Source of the DNA: Austropuccinia psidii
Lineage: Eukaryota > Basidiomycota > Pucciniomycetes > Pucciniales > Sphaerophragmiaceae
DNA: 64,000 nt
NCBI GenBank assembly: GCA_023105745.1
Contig: JALGQZ010000013.1
Location: forward strand, 2,453,501-2,517,500
Direction of reading: 5' to 3'
Within the stretch, counting starts at the first letter, position 1, and each line of letters opens with the position of its first letter. A program made the position numbers and the translations under genes. The notes below the pieces were generated by a model. The model saw nothing but the letters and a program-made list of their open reading frames with translations. It searched no databases and was not told the origin of the DNA. Positions 34,928 through 48,335 of the stretch are shown in pieces.

Positions 34928-36162
34928 CATTAAATGAAATAAAAATAGAATAAAATAATTAATTTGATTGAATATTTAATTCCAAAAGTGAATATTCAAT
35001 TAAGTGAATTATTTTATAATGAAAAAAAAAAGAATCAAATCTTTTCTGCACCATTTACTAAATAAAAAATATTTTAATATTTTTTTATTGAATGGAGAGG
35101 TGTTGAAACCCTTCTAGCTCTCAACAATTCAAGAATAAAATAATATAACATAAAGAAACCAACCATAATACTAATAATAACACAAGAATGGTCCTTTACA
35201 CAACTTTAAACTGTCTGATTGAAAATTTTAAGGAATGGTCCTTGATAAGACCTTAAGACTGTCCATACATATTTTTTCACATAAATTCATCAATAAAACA
35301 AAATCTGAAGAAATTGTCCTGAAAAAGACTTGAAACTAGACTAAAACACCTTTTTGATCAAATTTCATCAAAAACAATCAGGATTCATAAAGTGGTCCTG
35401 AGTATGACCTTAAATTGCATAATCAATATTTTCAACCTCATGATTTATCTTAAGAAATCAATTATGGCCATTTGCAATTATCAAACCTTTACCACTAAAT
35501 TATTTCAAGACAAAATAAAAAATAAATTACCCTGAAGTAACTGCAAAAACAAGATTTATAACAAAATATTTTTATATTTAAAAAAACAAAGCTCTCAATA
35601 TTAAAAAAAATATAGGGTGGTAACTTGTTTCTCATCATCACTCCTTGTGATTTTGAGGTTCGGGGGTAGTGAGAGTTTATTTTGTTAACTCACAATTATT
35701 TAGTGTACTGTATGACTACAATAGATTTCAACAAAAAAAGAAAAGAAGAGAAAAAATATAATAATAGATATAGTAGAGAATAAGGAGAACAATAAAGAAG
35801 ATAAAAAAATTGTAACTCAAACCATAAATTTAAGAAATAAAGATATTATAAAAGGATATTAATATCTTTGAAGTTAAAGCTAATGAAGATTAATGAAGAA
35901 AAACCAGTATAAAGACTTTAAATTGGGAAACACAACAAACTTCCATGTAATTTCTAGTTTTTTTTATTTAGGCTAACCTCTGCCTCAAGATTGAACCAAG
36001 CTCATCATTACCATCATAAATAACAGAACATCACTAAGCATTATCTCCAACATGTATCAATAATGATAATACACTAAAAATCAAACAAATCATTTCAATC
36101 AAAAATAATAATAATAAAAAAACTCAACATAGGGTATTTTTCCCTTAATCCTCTCTGGAAAT
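34928..36162. other. AT-rich intergenic DNA, weak degenerate repeats
   Basis: No gene or LTR recognised. Between about 35180 and 35460 a motif like GGTCCTnnnnnnGACCTTAA recurs about four times at roughly 70-bp spacing with much divergence. This may be an old tandem repeat. Confidence 0.45.
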
Positions 36163-36167
36163 GCTGG

Positions 36168-37581
36168 TGTCAGCCTGTGACTCAAATCCAGAGCAAAAGT
36201 ATGACAGCCAAATACCATAAATCAATGGTATAGCCAAGATACCACCAAAACATGGAGCTGAGCCAAATCATCTCAAAAGGTATCAAAGGAAAGAGAAAAC
36301 TTACCCCTTTCCAAATATACAAGTCCCATCACCATAGGACAAAGAATAACAAAGTTATTCCTGCTAAAAGTTGTTGCTGAGCATAAACCTTAATTTTCAC
36401 CTCTCATCTGAAATACAGAGTAAGAGTCTTAACCCCATCAAATTGGTATTACAAATGAAGCTCTAAGTCAGGGCTATCCAATTGTACCAGCCAAACTGAG
36501 CTAGCACCAGTATTACAGAAGTTATGGCCAAATTCAGGCCAAAAAAGGGAGAATGAAATATTCACCTGTTATCTAACTTCTACAGTTTTAGTGTGAGATA
36601 CCTAAAGTGGGGTCTTTTTGGAAAGAGAACAATACGTGATATATGATGGTTCCATTTATTTCCCCATATCTCATCTAGAACAAAAGCTATAAGGCAAACA
36701 AGCCCAATAAAGCTTTTTGCCTAAAACACGCATATGTACAAAAATCTTGTACATGGTATACCTTTGCCATATTTAATAATAGCCCTATCAAATGAGGTAC
36801 CATTGTGTAGAGCACGTACAGGGCTAAACACCAAACAAATTTTGAGGTTAATATTTCAAAAACTGACAAATTTATGGCTGTTTTAAGGTCAAAATCCCAC
36901 AGTTTGCCCAATACAGCCTTTCCATGGGATAATATCCCATAACCATGATTACAAGGTGTCAAAAAGGCAAAGAAGCTTTTTTCACTTCAATACTGGGGTC
37001 CCATACAAGTTCTGTACAGCATTCTATGTGTCATACACATCAGAATCAGGCTGTGTGGTCCCCAGATGAAACTTTTCATCCTGTATTGGTGAAAACTGCC
37101 CAGATGTGGTTTCAAAGCCACATCTGAGCCCAATACAGGCTATACAGGCCTTTTGCAAACCACAAGCCTTTCCTTGAGATTGAAAACTCTTCACTTCCTC
37201 TAGTTGAAAAGCTCTAGCAGCCTTTTCACCCCATTTCAGGATAAAGGAGGCCTTTTCACTACCAGAAAAGGAATCCCCATCCTGCTTTCAAATTCCTACA
37301 TAGTAAAACTGTCAAAAACAGTTATACTCTTGGAAAATAACCATGTTACACTTTGAGCTTAAGTATTGTAGTTCTTAGCATAGTAATCCAACTGGTAAGA
37401 ATGCACCCAGGGCTTTCAGCAGTGCTCACCACCACTATATTATTATAGTAAAGCCCTTAATATTTTAATTGAACCATTTATTACTAAAAAAATCTCCCTT
37501 TAAAACTACTTAAACCATCTCACAGTCATAGTTAAAGTTTTAAATACTATTATACACCTTCATCATAGATTCAGCCTGACA
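36168..37581 (-). repeat. S1: solo LTR of family A with target duplication
   Basis: Plus strand starts TGTCAGCCTGTGACTC and ends TTCAGCCTGACA, the reverse complement of the E6-type LTR; blocks such as ATACCACCAAAACATGG and the CTGGGGTCC...TTCTGTACAG region match E6. The flanks are GCTGG at 36163-36167 and 37582-37586, a perfect 5-bp duplication. No internal sequence remains, so the copy arose by LTR-LTR recombination. Confidence 0.93.
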
Positions 37582-38544
37582 GCTGGGGACAGCATTAAAT
37601 GGAGATGGGGATGTGGTATACCTTTACCAGTTTCGATCAATGGACAAACTAAGCAGGAATTTTTTTCAATTTTCCTTAGGTCTTTCCCAAGATATTATAC
37701 TATTCATTTTTTTTCAAAAAAAATTACAACAAGAACTAACACCATTAAAACCCAATAAATACCCTTTTTCAATAAATGAACTGTACAATTATGATGTGAC
37801 ACCCCAATGCACCACCCAGATGAAATCATATTTCAAGGGATTGGCTTACCTAAAACAATGAAATTTTTATATATTTTTATTTCTTAATTTGTTTTCCTTC
37901 AATTTTCTTTAAATGTTGTGGGTAGTAAAAATCAACAAACATATACTACAGCACAGAAGGTCCCAGTCACAATGCGGATGCATGAAATTAAATTTCAGTG
38001 CAGAGTTGTAGCATAATGGGGGTCATAAATATTAATTGAAAGTTCATTTATATATCAAAAAGGTAGAATTGGGTATTTAGATGAAAAATAGTCTTTCTAT
38101 CAGTTTTTAGAAGGAAATGAATATTAAATTTAGAGGGTTAAATCTAGGAAACTTGTTTAATTCAGGCTTAGAACATTATTGAAACAGGAAAGGTACAGGT
38201 GTATTGTATTCTCTGATTCTTTTGAGGAAGTCTATCATTAAAAAAGGAGTTGAAATATTTAAAAAAAACTTAATAATAGTTATATGATCATGATAAGGTG
38301 GCCATTGTGTTTTTAGAGGGAATGAATTCAAGATTTAGAGTGTAGAGAGATGGTAAAATGGTGTGAAAGGTGGAAATAAAAATGCTAGGAGAAAATATTA
38401 TATGTTATAATTGTCACAGTAGTATGACAGAAAGCTCAGAGCAATATTACAAGAGTTTAACAAGGGTGTGCTTTAATACAGTTACAGTTACAGGACACCT
38501 AGTTATAGAAAAAATACAAGACAATACAGGAAAATCACAATGCA

Positions 38545-38790
38545 GTAGCCATGGACATAAGGATTCCTGGGCTTTCAATTGATTACATAATCAATGATAT
38601 CATGAACAGGAATTAAACAAGGGCTACTAATTGTGGAGATGATGATCCCAGGGATTTCAATTGATTACATAATCAATGACATCATAAATGACATCATCAA
38701 CAGGAATTAAACTAGAATTACCAATCATGGAGATAAGGATCCCATGGTTTTCAATTGATTACATAAGAAATGACATCATTTCCCCAAAAT
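38545..38790. repeat. Three tandem repeats each holding a palindrome
   Basis: Three imperfect copies, about 80-100 bp apart, of GGATnCC...TTTCAATTGATTACATAA(TC)AATGA-ATCAT...AACAGGAATTAAAC. In the first two copies the core TTGATTACATAATCAA is an inverted repeat. They lie 160-400 bp upstream of a TATA box. Confidence 0.75.
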
Positions 38791-38947
38791 TTCCCCACAA
38801 TCTCAAGAACTAAATGAAAATACAGGTCACATGATTCAACACCACCAAACCTTATTTCATTATATAGGTCACATGACAAAACCCCAAATTGGAGACCTGA
38901 AAAATTCTAAGTCCCCTTTTTTACACTTCCATGGAGACACCAAAAAC

Positions 38948-38955
38948 TATAAATA
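38948..38955 (+). promoter_or_regulatory. TATA-like box
   Basis: TATAAATA followed by GAAGTCCCC, about 40 bp upstream of a CGCAGGGCCTAGAC stretch. The spacing resembles the LTR promoters elsewhere in the window. Promoter function is inferred only. Confidence 0.4.
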
Positions 38956-39134
38956 GAAGTCCCCTCCAGCCCTCTAATTATTTTTTCCGCAGGGCCTAGA
39001 CAGAGGCTCATCACAAAAACTTAATTTCTTAATACTTTCTGTGAGGGAAATCCCCTTCATCCATCCACATTATCCTTATTTTTGAAAAAAGAATACTCAG
39101 TAGCTAAGCTCAAAATTATAGTTATCCAATACCC

Positions 39135-41445
39135 ATTTCTAAATCTGCTCAGTAGCATTGTCTGAGTAATTCATAATTAATAGGGTTAAAAGTTGGTCTA
39201 CATTAATTGTAAGGTTTGACTATGAAACAATAAGTAAAAATTACTAATATTTTACTTATTTTACTATGAATGTCCTTATAAATAAAATAAATAGGATAAA
39301 AAATAACTATAATAATAAAGAGCTATTATAATCATGGCGTAAAAATAATTATATTATTAAATGAATATAATAATTTAATTTATATTATAAAAAAATAATA
39401 TAATAAATAAATACATTAATATAAGATAATTAATATATTTAAAAGCCCTTTATTATTGTTACCAAAAAACAATAAAGCCTTAAAAAATTGTTTTTTTTGA
39501 AAAAAACCCTTAAAAACAATAATATTACTAATATTTAAGCTATACATTAATATAAATACTATTTATATTCATTGAAGAATCATTAATAGTAATAATAGAG
39601 AGAAATTCTTATAATAAGAGAAAACAACCTACTTTTAATGCTTGATATGAAAGTTTTGGATATAGTTACGCCAAATAATGTAAATACAATTTATTTAAAT
39701 TGTATTTACAAATAAAAATAAGAGAAATAACAAATTTTCTTGATTTTACGTGGGAATGAGATTTTTAAGAGATTTATAACAAAACAGCAGAACAATTGAA
39801 GTAATAATGTCAAAAACAATGATTATAATAAAGCTCATCTTTGGTCTTTGATAATATAAAATATTTTATATATAAAGAATAAATATTTTCCCTTTTGATT
39901 TAATTGTTTTAATGTTTTAATGCATCTTAGGGGGAAATAGAGTAAAAAGCACTCTATTTATAGTAAATACCTCCCTTATAGAGTCAAGTAGGCTTCTAGT
40001 AGACGTGTACTGATGGTATACACTGAAAATGATCAGTATTTTAATGTGTAGTGATGATTACGTCATGATCAAACCATCTTATCTCATTATTAAGCCATTA
40101 TTTAGAGCTATCACTTTAACTATAGGTTTGATGACATCATAGGCTTGGAAGAAGTTCAAACTTCGTGGATTGTATTATTATTCACCAGCTCTATCACTTA
40201 TATAACTGTTAAGCTTAAAATAAGATTACAGTGAGTGATCATAAATGATCAGATTTAAGCTTAAAATTTGATCATTAATGCCTTTGAAGTTATACACTCT
40301 ACAGCTATTTTGAGAGTGGATTCTGATAGCGTGGCATGTCCCTATTAAACTTCCAAGAGAATTTTATTAAATCATTAAAACTCTATTTTTGATGATTTTC
40401 CTTGTAACTCATCTTTTCTGTCAAAATTTAATATTTTGAACTTCAAACCATTATTTCAAGGGGTTATACCTTAAATATTGTAATAAAAACTACATCATTA
40501 TTCACGTATGAACTAGTAGAATCTGACTTCCTACTCATTTTTAATTTTGGACCACTTTCACAACAAAGTGGTCAACAGTTCCATTGATTTTATTCAATAA
40601 TCCATTACAAGTTTTAACCTTTTTTATATCTTGTAAACTAAAGCTCATATCTGTGTCCTTACAGTAACTAAATGGTTACTTAACTTTTGCCTTATCTCTC
40701 TATCTTGTATATTTCAAGAGATATTAGCTAAAAACCATGAATATATGCATTGACCAAAAAAGTGCATATATTCAGCTTAATTCCTTGAGTATTGACTTTA
40801 GAGAAATTAAATAAAATTGTTTTATGTGTATTTTTAAATGGGGAAAGCAATGGTCCAATTTATTTCACCTGCTGTTTCATTGGCTTCTGAGTTAAATAAG
40901 GTTTTATACCTTTTCTAAGGTATTATTACTTATACTTCAGTAATTATTGACTTTTCAGATATGCCATAAAGATGACATATGTGTATTCTACCATGAGGAA
41001 GCTAATGGTGTAATTTATTTCACATGTTTACTTCTTAGATTCTGAGTCGATTCAGATTCTTTACTTACTTATGGTATTTTTTAATAGTCTTTGAGATAAT
41101 TATTATAAGTATAATTATTACAGAAATTTTGCTGTGACCTTTTTGGATATGTGGTCATATCTCAAAGGCTCACATTAATTCTTGAATTAATCTCATTGAC
41201 TATCCCCTCAATAGTATTATCACATTCCTAAATCTGCTCAGTAGCATTGTCTGAGTAATTTATAATTAATAGTAGTTAACAGTTGGTCTACATTAATTCA
41301 TAAACTCATCTCATTGACTATCCCCTCAATAGTTTTATCCCATTCCTAAATCTGCTCAGTAGGCAAGCTCAGTAGAACTGTCTGGGCGTTTTATGAATAA
41401 TACTAGCTAACAGTTGGTCTACATTATCATATAAAATCCATCTCA
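39135..41445. repeat. About 115-135 bp tandem repeat, interrupted by S2
   Basis: Three imperfect units containing CCTAAATCTGCTCAGTAG...TAATTAATAG...AGTTGGTCTACATTA. The first ends at 39207 where S2 is inserted; the others are about 41191-41304 and 41305-41440. The third unit has an extra GGCAAGCTCAGTAG segment. Function unknown. Confidence 0.75.
39208..41174 (-). repeat. S2: solo LTR of family B with target duplication
   Basis: Plus strand starts TGTAAGGTTTGACTATG and ends CAAAGGCTCACA, the reverse complement of the E2 LTR. TTAAT flanks it on both sides (39203-39207 and 41175-41179). The TATA box is retained on the minus strand (39955-39962). It is clearly diverged from E2, so it is an older insertion; internal sequence was lost by recombination. 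Confidence 0.93.
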
Positions 41446-41690
41446 TTGATCAGTTTATTAGCTTAGTAGCCAAGTTCAGTAGTAAATTGAACCATAGTAG
41501 TGTCTGTTATCTCAATTTTACATCATAAATTTATTAAACCCAAAAAAAAGTAGTAGTAGTGTTTCCTTTATTATTAGTTATCATATCATCAAAAGTGTTA
41601 TCATCAAAATTCGAAATTCCTCAAGGTGTTACTTTTCTTGGTGAAGGAATTAAAAGTATTATCTCTAGTTTTGTATCATTATTTATTTGT
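41446..41690. other. Short unassigned spacer before E6
   Basis: AT-rich, no coding signal; continues the unassigned region in which S2 and E6 sit. Confidence 0.5.
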
Positions 41691-41695
41691 GTTAA

Positions 41696-43132
41696 TGTCA
41701 GGCTGAGTCTATGATGAAGGTGTAATAAGGCTATTTACAACCTTAGCTATGACTGTGAAATGGCAAAACTAAGTGAAAAGTGGTTGGATTATAGATAATC
41801 AAAGTATAAAATTGGGTAAAAAGGGCTTTACTGTTATAAAATAGTGGTGTTGAGCATTGTTGAAAGCCCTGTGTGCAGTCTTACCAGCTGGGTTACTATA
41901 ATAAGAACTACAATACTGAAATTTATGGTATAACCTGATTATTTTCCAAGAGTATAGCTGTTTTTGACAGTTTTACTACGTAGGAATTCAATAGCAGGAT
42001 GAGGAAAACTTTTCTGGTGGATAAAAGGCCCCTTTTTATCCTAACATTGGGTGAAAAAGGCTACTATACCTTTCCACATGTAGGAAGTCAAGATTTTTCA
42101 CTTCCAAGGACTGGCTTGTGGCTTTCAAAAGAGCCGTATAGCCTGTATTGGAATCAGATGTGATTTCGAAACCACATCTGGGTGGTTTTCACCAATTCAG
42201 GGTGAAAATTTGCATCTGGGAATCACATAGCCCTCTTCTGACATGTATGACACATAGAATGCTGTACAGAACCTGTAAAGGACCCCAGTCGTGACCAAAC
42301 TATGAGGGTTTGAATTATAAAAAGGATTATTTGTCTGGTTGACACCTCATTATCATAGTTATGGGAGAATATCCCACAGTAAGGCTGTATTGGTCCAACT
42401 GTGGGAATTTGAGCTTAAAACAGCCATACCTTTGTCCGTTTTTGAGATATCAAGCTAAAAGTTGGTTCATTGTATATCCCTGGATGTGTTCTACACAATG
42501 GTACCTCATTTGGTATGTCTATCATTCAATATGGCAAAGTTATGCCACGTACAAGATGTTTTGTACATATGTATGATTTGCTTAAAATCTGTATGGAGCT
42601 TGTTTGCCCCATAAATTTTTTTTACATGGGATATGGGGAAATGAATGGCACCATCAGATAGCTCTGATGGTGCTCTTTCCAAAATGACCCCACTTTAGGT
42701 ATCTCATACTAAAACTGTAGAAGTTAGATGAGAATTGAATTTTTCATTTCCCCTTATTTGACCTTATTTTGGTCATAACTTCAGTAATTCTGATTCTAGA
42801 TAAATCTGGTTAGTACCATTTAATAGACCTGAATTAGAGCATCATTTTGAATACCTGTTTTATGGGGTTAAGCGTCTCCCTCTGGATTTCAGATGAGGGG
42901 TGTAAAATAAGGTTTATGCTCAGTAATGACTTTGAGCAGGAATAACTTTGTTATTCCTTGTCCTATGATGGTGGGACTTGTATATTTGGAAAGAGGTGAG
43001 TTTCCTCTTTTGTTTGATAATTTTTTAGAGGGTTTGGCTCAGCTCCATGTTTTGGTGGTATCTTAGCTCTACCATTGGTTTATGGTATTTGGCTGTCATG
43101 CTTGTGCTCTGGGTCTGAGTCACAGGCTGACA
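41696..43132 (-). repeat. E6 3' LTR
   Basis: Starts TGTCAGGCTGAGTC and ends CACAGGCTGACA on the plus strand. Partner of 49968-51404. It contains the same promoter-distal blocks as S1. Confidence 0.94.
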
Positions 43133-46100
43133 TACCCTCCTTCTAAAAAATACTCATAATTGATGAGACTGTTCATTCCTCCTAGAGGCCCTGAATCTCC
43201 TTAGATTGAGGATCCCATCTGGTATGTCATCTTCTTCCAACCATTTGTCTGTATCTGCTGTCTGGTGCTTAAATCTGACCAAGTACTGTCTCTGGTCTTT
43301 ACCATTCAGCCTTATCTTCCTGTCATTGATTCTTTTCTTCACAGGGCCAGGGGAGTCTTCCACCTCCACTATCTCCAGTGGAGGGGGATTCTTCTTCCTG
43401 GAGGGGAACTTGTCCTCCTCTTTCTAGAAGTATGGCTTGACCAAACTTACTGGGAATACTGGGTGTTTCCAAGAAACTTTCTCTGTGGGTTTGACTTCCA
43501 CTGCATTTTTCCCTATCAGCTTAGTGATAGTGAATGGCCCTAAAAATGAGTCTCTCATTTTTTTGGGTCCCTTAATATTGTTGAAGTTGAGTGGGGAAAC
43601 TAATACCTGGTCCCATTCTTTGAAGTTAGGCTCAATGTGAGATTTGTCCCACCTCTGTTTATTGTATTCTTTTGCCTCAGCTATGCATCTAGCAGCTGTA
43701 TCACAAGCCCTCTTCCACATGTCACGGAAGTCTTTAGCTGTTGGGTGGATAGTCAGAAGAGTTTTCTTCAGGTGATCCACAGGAAATAGGGGGTTCCACC
43801 CTTTTTCTAACAGTGAGGGTGATTTCCCTGTGGTGGAGTTCTGTCTTGTCTTGTAAGCCAGTTGTACTTCTTATAAAAGGGTAACCCAATCATGGGTGTA
43901 TCCTTCATGGTCTTTATATTCCATGCCATATGCACAGAATCCTCTGATGATGTCCTCCATTGTTTGGATCATCCTTTCAGCTAAACCATCTGTCTGTGTG
44001 TGGTGAGCTGTGGAGAATGCAAATTTAGTACCAAGCATGTCATACAAGTTGGTCCATATTTCTGATGTGAATTTTGAGTCCCTATCACTAATGATAATTT
44101 CTGGGACTCCACAGGTGGATATTATGTTATTCCAAATTAACAAGGCAGTATACATTTCTTTATCCTCTTTGTGACATGGTAGGCACCTCACACTCATGCT
44201 GAACCTATCAACTATCATCAGGCAATCATTGAAGTTTTCTTAGCCTCCTGGGACAAGTCTTGTAACCCAGTTCATTTTGATGGTTTCCCAAGGGGTTTTG
44301 GATTCTTCTATGTGTTGAAGTAGCCCATACTTTTTCAATGCTTTCTATTTTCCTTCTGGCATCTTTCACAAGTGTTGATATATTCACTCAACTCTTGTTC
44401 CCATTTGAGCCACCAATCTGTGCTTCCTACCCTTTCCTTGGTCCTGTCTTCACTCATGTGTCCCATATAGGGGCAGTCATGGCATTCCTGCAGGATCAGG
44501 GATATATGTTCCCTGTCTACTACTGTGAGTGAACTTGTGTGTTTCTCTCTATGGTAGATCAGGCCATCTATAAGTAAAAACCTGTTGTCCTTATAGTCCC
44601 TCAACCAGGGTTCCTCTAACAGGGATTCCAGTCCTGGGCTGCTGTATTTCTGTTGAAGGAGTTGCAACAGTATGCCACACTGTTTGTGTTTGGTGTATGT
44701 CTTCATTACTGCACTTAAGAATTCATTATGCAGCTGTGAGGAGCTTATTCCCAATATGGGAGTTTCTGCTCCTTCTGAATCAGTGTCTCCACTTTCTGGT
44801 GCCCATTCAGAAACTCTGAAGTTCTTCCTCCTATGTATTTCCATGAAATGGATAGGAACCTTGGCTGCTACTTCAGGGTCATAGGCTGTAATGCTTTTTA
44901 CATTTGGCAGTGGCAATTGGCTGAGGCCATCTGCATTTGTGTGGCTTTTACCTTCTTTGTATATGATTGTCATATTGCCTCTATACTCTTGGATGGCTAT
45001 TTGCCATTTCAGAATGTGTCTATTGGCAGCCTTCATGTTCAGTAAAGACTTCAAGGCTGTGCAGTCTGTGTAGACTTCAACGACTGCACCCTCCAAATAA
45101 TAGTGGAGTTTTTCAGATCCCAGACTAAGAATAGACATTCAGTCTGGGTGGCTGCCAACCTGGATTCTGAATCTTTTAGCTGCCTATAAATGTAGCATAT
45201 TACTCCCACTCTTGGTTCACCATCTACAATTTGTCTCTGGTGAAGGGCTGCCCCTAAGCTTTGGCTACGTGTTGCATCTATGTATAACTTGAATGGTAAA
45301 TCAAAGTCAGGTAATATGAGCACAGGTGCATTTGTGAGTTCAATTTTGATCCTCTCATATGCATCCCTCCTTTCTTTGGTAATTTCAAAAACTACATCTA
45401 TTGAACATAACTTGTATAGACTACTAGCTATATGGGAAATATTTCTGATGTGGTTTCTGTAGTAGCTAGCAAACCCAAGGAAAGATTACATCTCTTTGAT
45501 GTTCTTTGATACTGGTTTTAGCAGTACTGCTGCTACTTTGTTCTGGTCTATGGCCAGACTAAGACCTGAGACTTTGTGTCCCAGTGCCAAAAATTCTTGT
45601 TGGCCAAAATTGCACTTTTTAAGTTAAATTTTCAGATTAATGGGTGTTCACCTATTTAATACTCTGTCTATGTATTGCACATTGTCTTCCCATGTCTCTG
45701 AGTATATAATGATAGCCTCAATATATACTACAATCCAGCCTTCCAATATTTCTTCTTGAAATATTGTGTCCAACATCCTTTGGAAGTGGTCTGGTGCATT
45801 TTTGATTCCAAATGGAATCCTGGTGTGCTCATATATGCCCATATGGCATATTATTCTGAGTAGCTTCATGGATTTTATTTTAAATCCATTCTGGTGGAAG
45901 CCTTTCATACAATCCATCTTGGTTATGTATTTGGCTTTTTCCAGTTTGTCTAGGGCATGAGGTATCCTTGGTATAGGGTACCTGTCAGCTTTTGTGTAGC
46001 TATTCAGAGCTCTGAAGTCCCCACACAGCCTAGATTTGCCATCATGCCAGGAAATAAGGACAGGAGTGGTGAACTCTTCTATTTCATTGTGTCCTATCTT

Positions 46101-48335
46101 CCTGATGACATCCATTTCTAGGAGTTAATTGATGGGTTTTTCAATTTCCTTCCTAGTTTCCAGACTTTCTGGGAATGTAGGTCTTCTTAGCATGGGTGGA
46201 TAGGGTCTTTCTGCATCCAAACAGAATTCTATATCATGGCCTCTGATTTTGCTTAATGGTTCTACACCAATGGCAAATGCTGGTCTATTTTTCCTCAGCA
46301 TCTTCAGTAAACTAAGCTTCAGTTTACTGGTGAGGGTAGTGCTGAATTGGACCTCCTTGAACTCATTCAATAATTATTCTACAGGGTCATGGGTAGTTAT
46401 TTGGTATATTTCAAGTGAAAATATTTTTTTATTGTTTGTACCAATATTAATGTGCCTGTTTTTACTATTTTAAATGTCAATGCCATACATCCTCTGGGAG
46501 TCTGTTCCCAGTAAAAACCCTTGGATGTGGGCATCTTCAAGCACAAAAAACTCTGGGTTGAGTCTGATATTACCTTTCCTATGGGGTATAATTATCTCTT
46601 TGATAATTGTCCCAATTGAATTCATATTCTATGATGCACTTTTGAAGTTCTTTGCCTTGGTTGGCAAGAGTTGTTTCTCCCAATTTGGGAAGTGATGATC
46701 CAGATAATTTGAGGCCACTATTGAGCAGTGTCCTCCACTGTCAATTATTAATGGTTGTTGAGCATTGTCTATGCAAATAGTCATCTTTGTGGCTGTCCCA
46801 TGTATGTATGCCATTCCTTTAGTTGGTGTAACTCGGAATTTTTGTGCACCTTTTGTGCATTTACACAAGTTTCTGTTTGCAGTGTCTTGTGTCATGCCTG
46901 CATCTAACTGTATGTCCTGTATTTCTAGTGGTGTTTCCTCTAGGTATTCCACTAGAAATTCCTCTCTTGGGTCTTGGTCTTCATCAGATTGTTCTCTGAT
47001 GGCATCACCCATGGAGTCTGATTCAGAATCCTCTGTGGGGGATTCCTCCTCTGGGACTTTCCCAATGGAATAGACTTTCTTCTTTGTCTTTGGACAGTTA
47101 TTGGCATAATGGTCTGTTGAGCCACAATTGTGACAAGAACTCTTCTTCTCAGTCACTTCTGCCACTCTTTCTCTGGTTTTTTCTTTAAACTCCACCCTGA
47201 AAGGTTGTTTCTCTCTGAAACCAGTTCTTTTATATGGGGAATATTTCCCTATATTTGTTCTTTTCCTTATATCTTTCAAGGTATTTGCAATTTCATCTAT
47301 AGTACAATTTAGGTTTTATCTGCATTTTACTGACTTCTCTAGTTCTCCTGGCATTTGGGTCAGGAGTTTGTGATTCCTCATCTGAATATTCATTTGAGGA
47401 TCAATGGCTTTAAGTCTTTTGGACTTCCTGAGACACCACTCATATGGATCTTTGTCCACAGAGTACTTGTCATTTTCAAATGACATGGTCTTCTTCCATA
47501 TCCAAGTAGCATTTCTGTACTTTTGGATGATTTGACTCTTCCACCATGGCGAGTTTCTGCTGCCATGGATTTCTTTCATCTCTGTGTACCAAATACTATC
47601 ATGTCCTTTGAATGCTGTAGTGAGTCTAGCAGTAATCCGGTAGTCTGGTATGCTTGGTACATCAATGAAGAGTCCATCAATATAATCAATTAGTTCCATA
47701 CAATCATATTCTCCTGTTCCAGAGAATTTGGGCCAGCTTGAGGCCTCATGAAGCTGTTTTAAAGCTTCCTTCTCAGAATAAGACATACTGTCTCCATCCT
47801 GGTATTGAGATGGAGATCTTGCCTTATTCACCAATATGGAATCTGTTTTGATGTCCTCTTGGTGTATCAATTATCCATAACATGGCCTTGTGGTTGGGGC
47901 TTCATGCTATGTTAGACATTAAACAGCTTGTTTATGTCTTGATTCATACAATCCCTGTCCCTTTTTCTGTGGTGTTGTTCTTTAAAGACTTGATTCAGTC
48001 TTTAATTGGTCTCCTCATAGTCTTTTCTCAATTGAGCATGTCCCTCTTGAAGAGCTTTGACAATTTTGTCCATGGAGGCTGTTAATGTTTTCACCCTCTC
48101 ATTTCTTGCTTGGAGTTCTGCAAACTGCTTCTGAGTTTGCTCCGAAAGCTGGGACGTTTGCAACCACAGTGAATCACGATCAAGTTACTCTCAGGTGTAA
48201 AAACATCATGTTCAATCTGAGTGGGGGTAATATTTCTATTAATGGGGCTACTGATTCTAGAAGTATGTACAACTATTTCTGGTTCTTGTGTACTTCTTTC
48301 ACCAAGTCCAACAGCTTCTATATCATTGGGTCTGA

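Larger units (their letters stand above)
37587..39202. other. Unassigned repeat-like region with promoter-like sequence
   Basis: No coding sequence recognised; the open frame 37613-37861 has no family resemblance. The stretch holds tandem palindromic repeats (38545-38790), then a TATAAATA box (38948-38955) followed by a CAG-ended pyrimidine-rich stretch, similar in layout to the family B LTR promoter. It may be the U3/R part of an LTR of a fourth family, but I could not find its ends or partner. Confidence 0.4.

Noticed and set aside
33977..34930. 317-codon minus-strand open frame
   Set aside because: Composed only of Phe, Leu, Ser and a few Tyr from the A-rich minisatellite; no start context or protein character.
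37613..37861. 82-codon open frame near S1
   Set aside because: No recognisable motif, no similarity to any element part, composition of surrounding AT-rich DNA.
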